Assembly (NCBI RefSeq): GCF_036227325.1
Contig: NZ_CP109467.1
Location: forward strand, 1,550,001-1,614,000
Direction of reading: 5' to 3'
Source of the DNA: Streptomyces sp. NBC_01465
Lineage (GTDB): Bacteria; Actinomycetota; Actinomycetes; Streptomycetales; Streptomycetaceae
DNA: 64,000 bases
The number at the start of each line of letters is the position of its first letter. The first letter of the stretch is position 1. The notes beneath the pieces are model-generated. The model searched no databases and was not told the origin of the DNA. It was given only the letters and a program-made list of their open reading frames with translations. The translations under genes were made by a program, and so were the position numbers. This document shows, one piece after another, positions 63,068 through 64,000 of this stretch.

Positions 63068-63846
63068 GTGCTGTTCCGCAACTTGTCGTCCACCGCGACA
63101 AGGAGCTGATGGCGCAGGCCACGGCGGCCCGGCTGATCACGAAGATCCTGGACGCCCAGGCTTCGCGCGGCTCGGCGTCCGTGGTCCTCACGGGCGGCCG
63201 CAACGGCAACGGTCTGCTGGCCGCCCTGGCCTCCTCGCCGGCCCGGGACGCGATCGACTGGTCGCGCCTGGACCTGTGGTGGGGCGACGAGCGGTTCCTG
63301 CCCGAGGGCGATCCGGAGCGCAATGTCACGCAGGCCCGTGAGGCCCTGCTGGACGCCGTTCCGCTCGACCCGAAGCGGGTGCACGCGATGGCGGCCTCCG
63401 ACGGCGAGTTCGGCAACGACGTGGAGGCCGCGGCCGCCGCGTACGCCGCCGAACTGGCCGCCGCGGCGGGCCCGGAAGACCATGGTCCGGTCCCGACGTT
63501 CGATGTTCTGATGCTGGGGGTCGGCCCGGACACGCATGTGGCCTCGCTCTTCCCCGAGCTCCCTGCCGTACGGGAGACCGAGCGCACCGTGGTCGGTGTG
63601 CACGGCGCCCCGAAGCCGCCGCCCGTCCGCATCTCGCTGACGCTGCCCGCCATCCGGGCGGCGCGTGAGGTATGGCTGCTGGCGGCGGGTGCGGACAAGG
63701 CGGGGGCGGCAGCTGTCGCCCTGTCCGGCGCCGGGGAGATCCAGGCGCCCGCAGCGGGTGCGTACGGCCGCAGCAGGACGCTGTGGCTGCTGGACTCGGC
63801 AGCGGCTTCCGAACTGCCGCCGCAGCTCTACCCGCCGACCGCCTAG
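63064..63846 (+). CDS. pgl: 6-phosphogluconolactonase
   Basis: 260 aa. VVLTGGRNGNGLL, LDLWWGDERFLPEGDPERN and DVLMLGVGPDTHVASLFPE are the NagB/DevB-type Pgl motifs. GTG 63064 overlaps opcA stop (GTGA). Last gene of the operon. Confidence 0.95.
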   Translation: MSAVPQLVVHRDKELMAQATAARLITKILDAQASRGSASVVLTGGRNGNGLLAALASSPARDAIDWSRLDLWWGDERFLPEGDPERNVTQAREALLDAVPLDPKRVHAMAASDGEFGNDVEAAAAAYAAELAAAAGPEDHGPVPTFDVLMLGVGPDTHVASLFPELPAVRETERTVVGVHGAPKPPPVRISLTLPAIRAAREVWLLAAGADKAGAAAVALSGAGEIQAPAAGAYGRSRTLWLLDSAAASELPPQLYPPTA

Positions 63847-63862
63847 CGGTCGCTGCAACGCG

Positions 63863-63900
63863 GACCGGCCCGCACTCCCCGAGGGGAGTGCGGGCCGGTC
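63863..63900. terminator. Terminator of the pentose-phosphate operon
   Basis: GACCGGCCCGCACTCCCC (63863-63880) and its exact complement (63883-63900), followed by TTCTGTTT. It also faces the convergent gene at 63919. Confidence 0.9.
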
Positions 63901-63918
63901 TTCTGTTTGCGGGACCTG

Positions 63919-64000
63919 TCAACGGCCGCGCAGAGCGCGGTACTTCGAGACAAGCGCCGCGGTGGAACTGTCCAGCTGCTCGCCGCCGGTGCCCTCGACC
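63919..64000 (-). CDS. pgi: C-terminus of a gene, probably glucose-6-phosphate isomerase
   Basis: Only the last 27 codons are in the window: VEGTGGEQLDSSTAALVSKY then RALRGR and TGA. The motif DSST near the C-terminus and RxLRGR ending fit Pgi, whose gene commonly follows pgl in streptomycetes. Partial at the window edge. Confidence 0.65.
   Translation of the reverse strand, partial: VEGTGGEQLDSSTAALVSKYRALRGR

Overview
The window looks like a stretch of a Streptomyces chromosome core. GC content is very high, many genes start with GTG or TTG, several transcripts appear leaderless, and the order sufR-B-D-(Rieske)-C-S-U-T ... ctaA / bL37 / ctaB / tkt-tal-zwf-opcA-pgl / pgi is the one familiar from streptomycetes. 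The species assignment is inference. The window ends inside a minus-strand gene that is probably pgi.

Layout. 1-5500: alanine-type aminotransferase divergent from an HxlR regulator, an aldo/keto reductase, two small genes, and a TetR regulator divergent from a DHA2 exporter around a perfect 19-bp inverted repeat. 5500-8600: a small Tudor-like protein, a Ro60/TROVE protein (Rsr), a Y RNA (YrlA type) whose tRNA-like domain is circularly permuted, and a divergent pseudokinase. 8540-16540: a PhoX-type phosphatase with a PHO box, an SDR, a three-gene trypsin-like protease cluster of unclear function, a conserved acidic protein and a secreted DNase. 16570-19050: small stress or envelope proteins, many missed by ORF length cut-offs. 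19075-21470: a STAS / GAF-ANTAR / GAF-ANTAR / GNAT signalling operon. 21650-30610: a Tat-exported sulfatase, acetyltransferases, an SDR, a Tat lipoprotein, a Cys-rich protein operon, dapA, a SigE-family sigma factor with a membrane anti-sigma candidate, and dapD. 30610-42990: regulator/transporter pairs (HxlR-peroxiredoxin fusion/MFS, TetR/SMR, MarR/DHA2), a nucleoside hydrolase, an AraC-VOC-UvrA-like cassette, an NTF2-like protein divergent from a MarR regulator, and a polytopic membrane protein. 43050-49620: the suf iron-sulfur assembly operon under SufR. 49780-53220: an AAC(3)-type acetyltransferase, a formate/nitrite channel and an ABC exporter. 53270-56930: heme A synthase, ribosomal protein bL37, an amidohydrolase and heme O synthase. 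57250-63850: the pentose-phosphate operon.

How it works together. The core part couples respiration (heme O and A for cytochrome oxidase, Fe-S assembly) with NADPH supply (Zwf/OpcA/Pgl/Tkt/Tal). The accessory part is mostly one-component regulators, each beside a cognate efflux or enzyme gene and a visible palindromic operator. The points most worth following up are the permuted tRNA-like Y RNA next to Rsr and the kinase-dead protein divergent from it, the protease cluster at 10944-12968, and the HxlR-peroxiredoxin fusion. Starts given below are chosen from Shine-Dalgarno position, family length and operator position. Functions are inferred from sequence recognition only.
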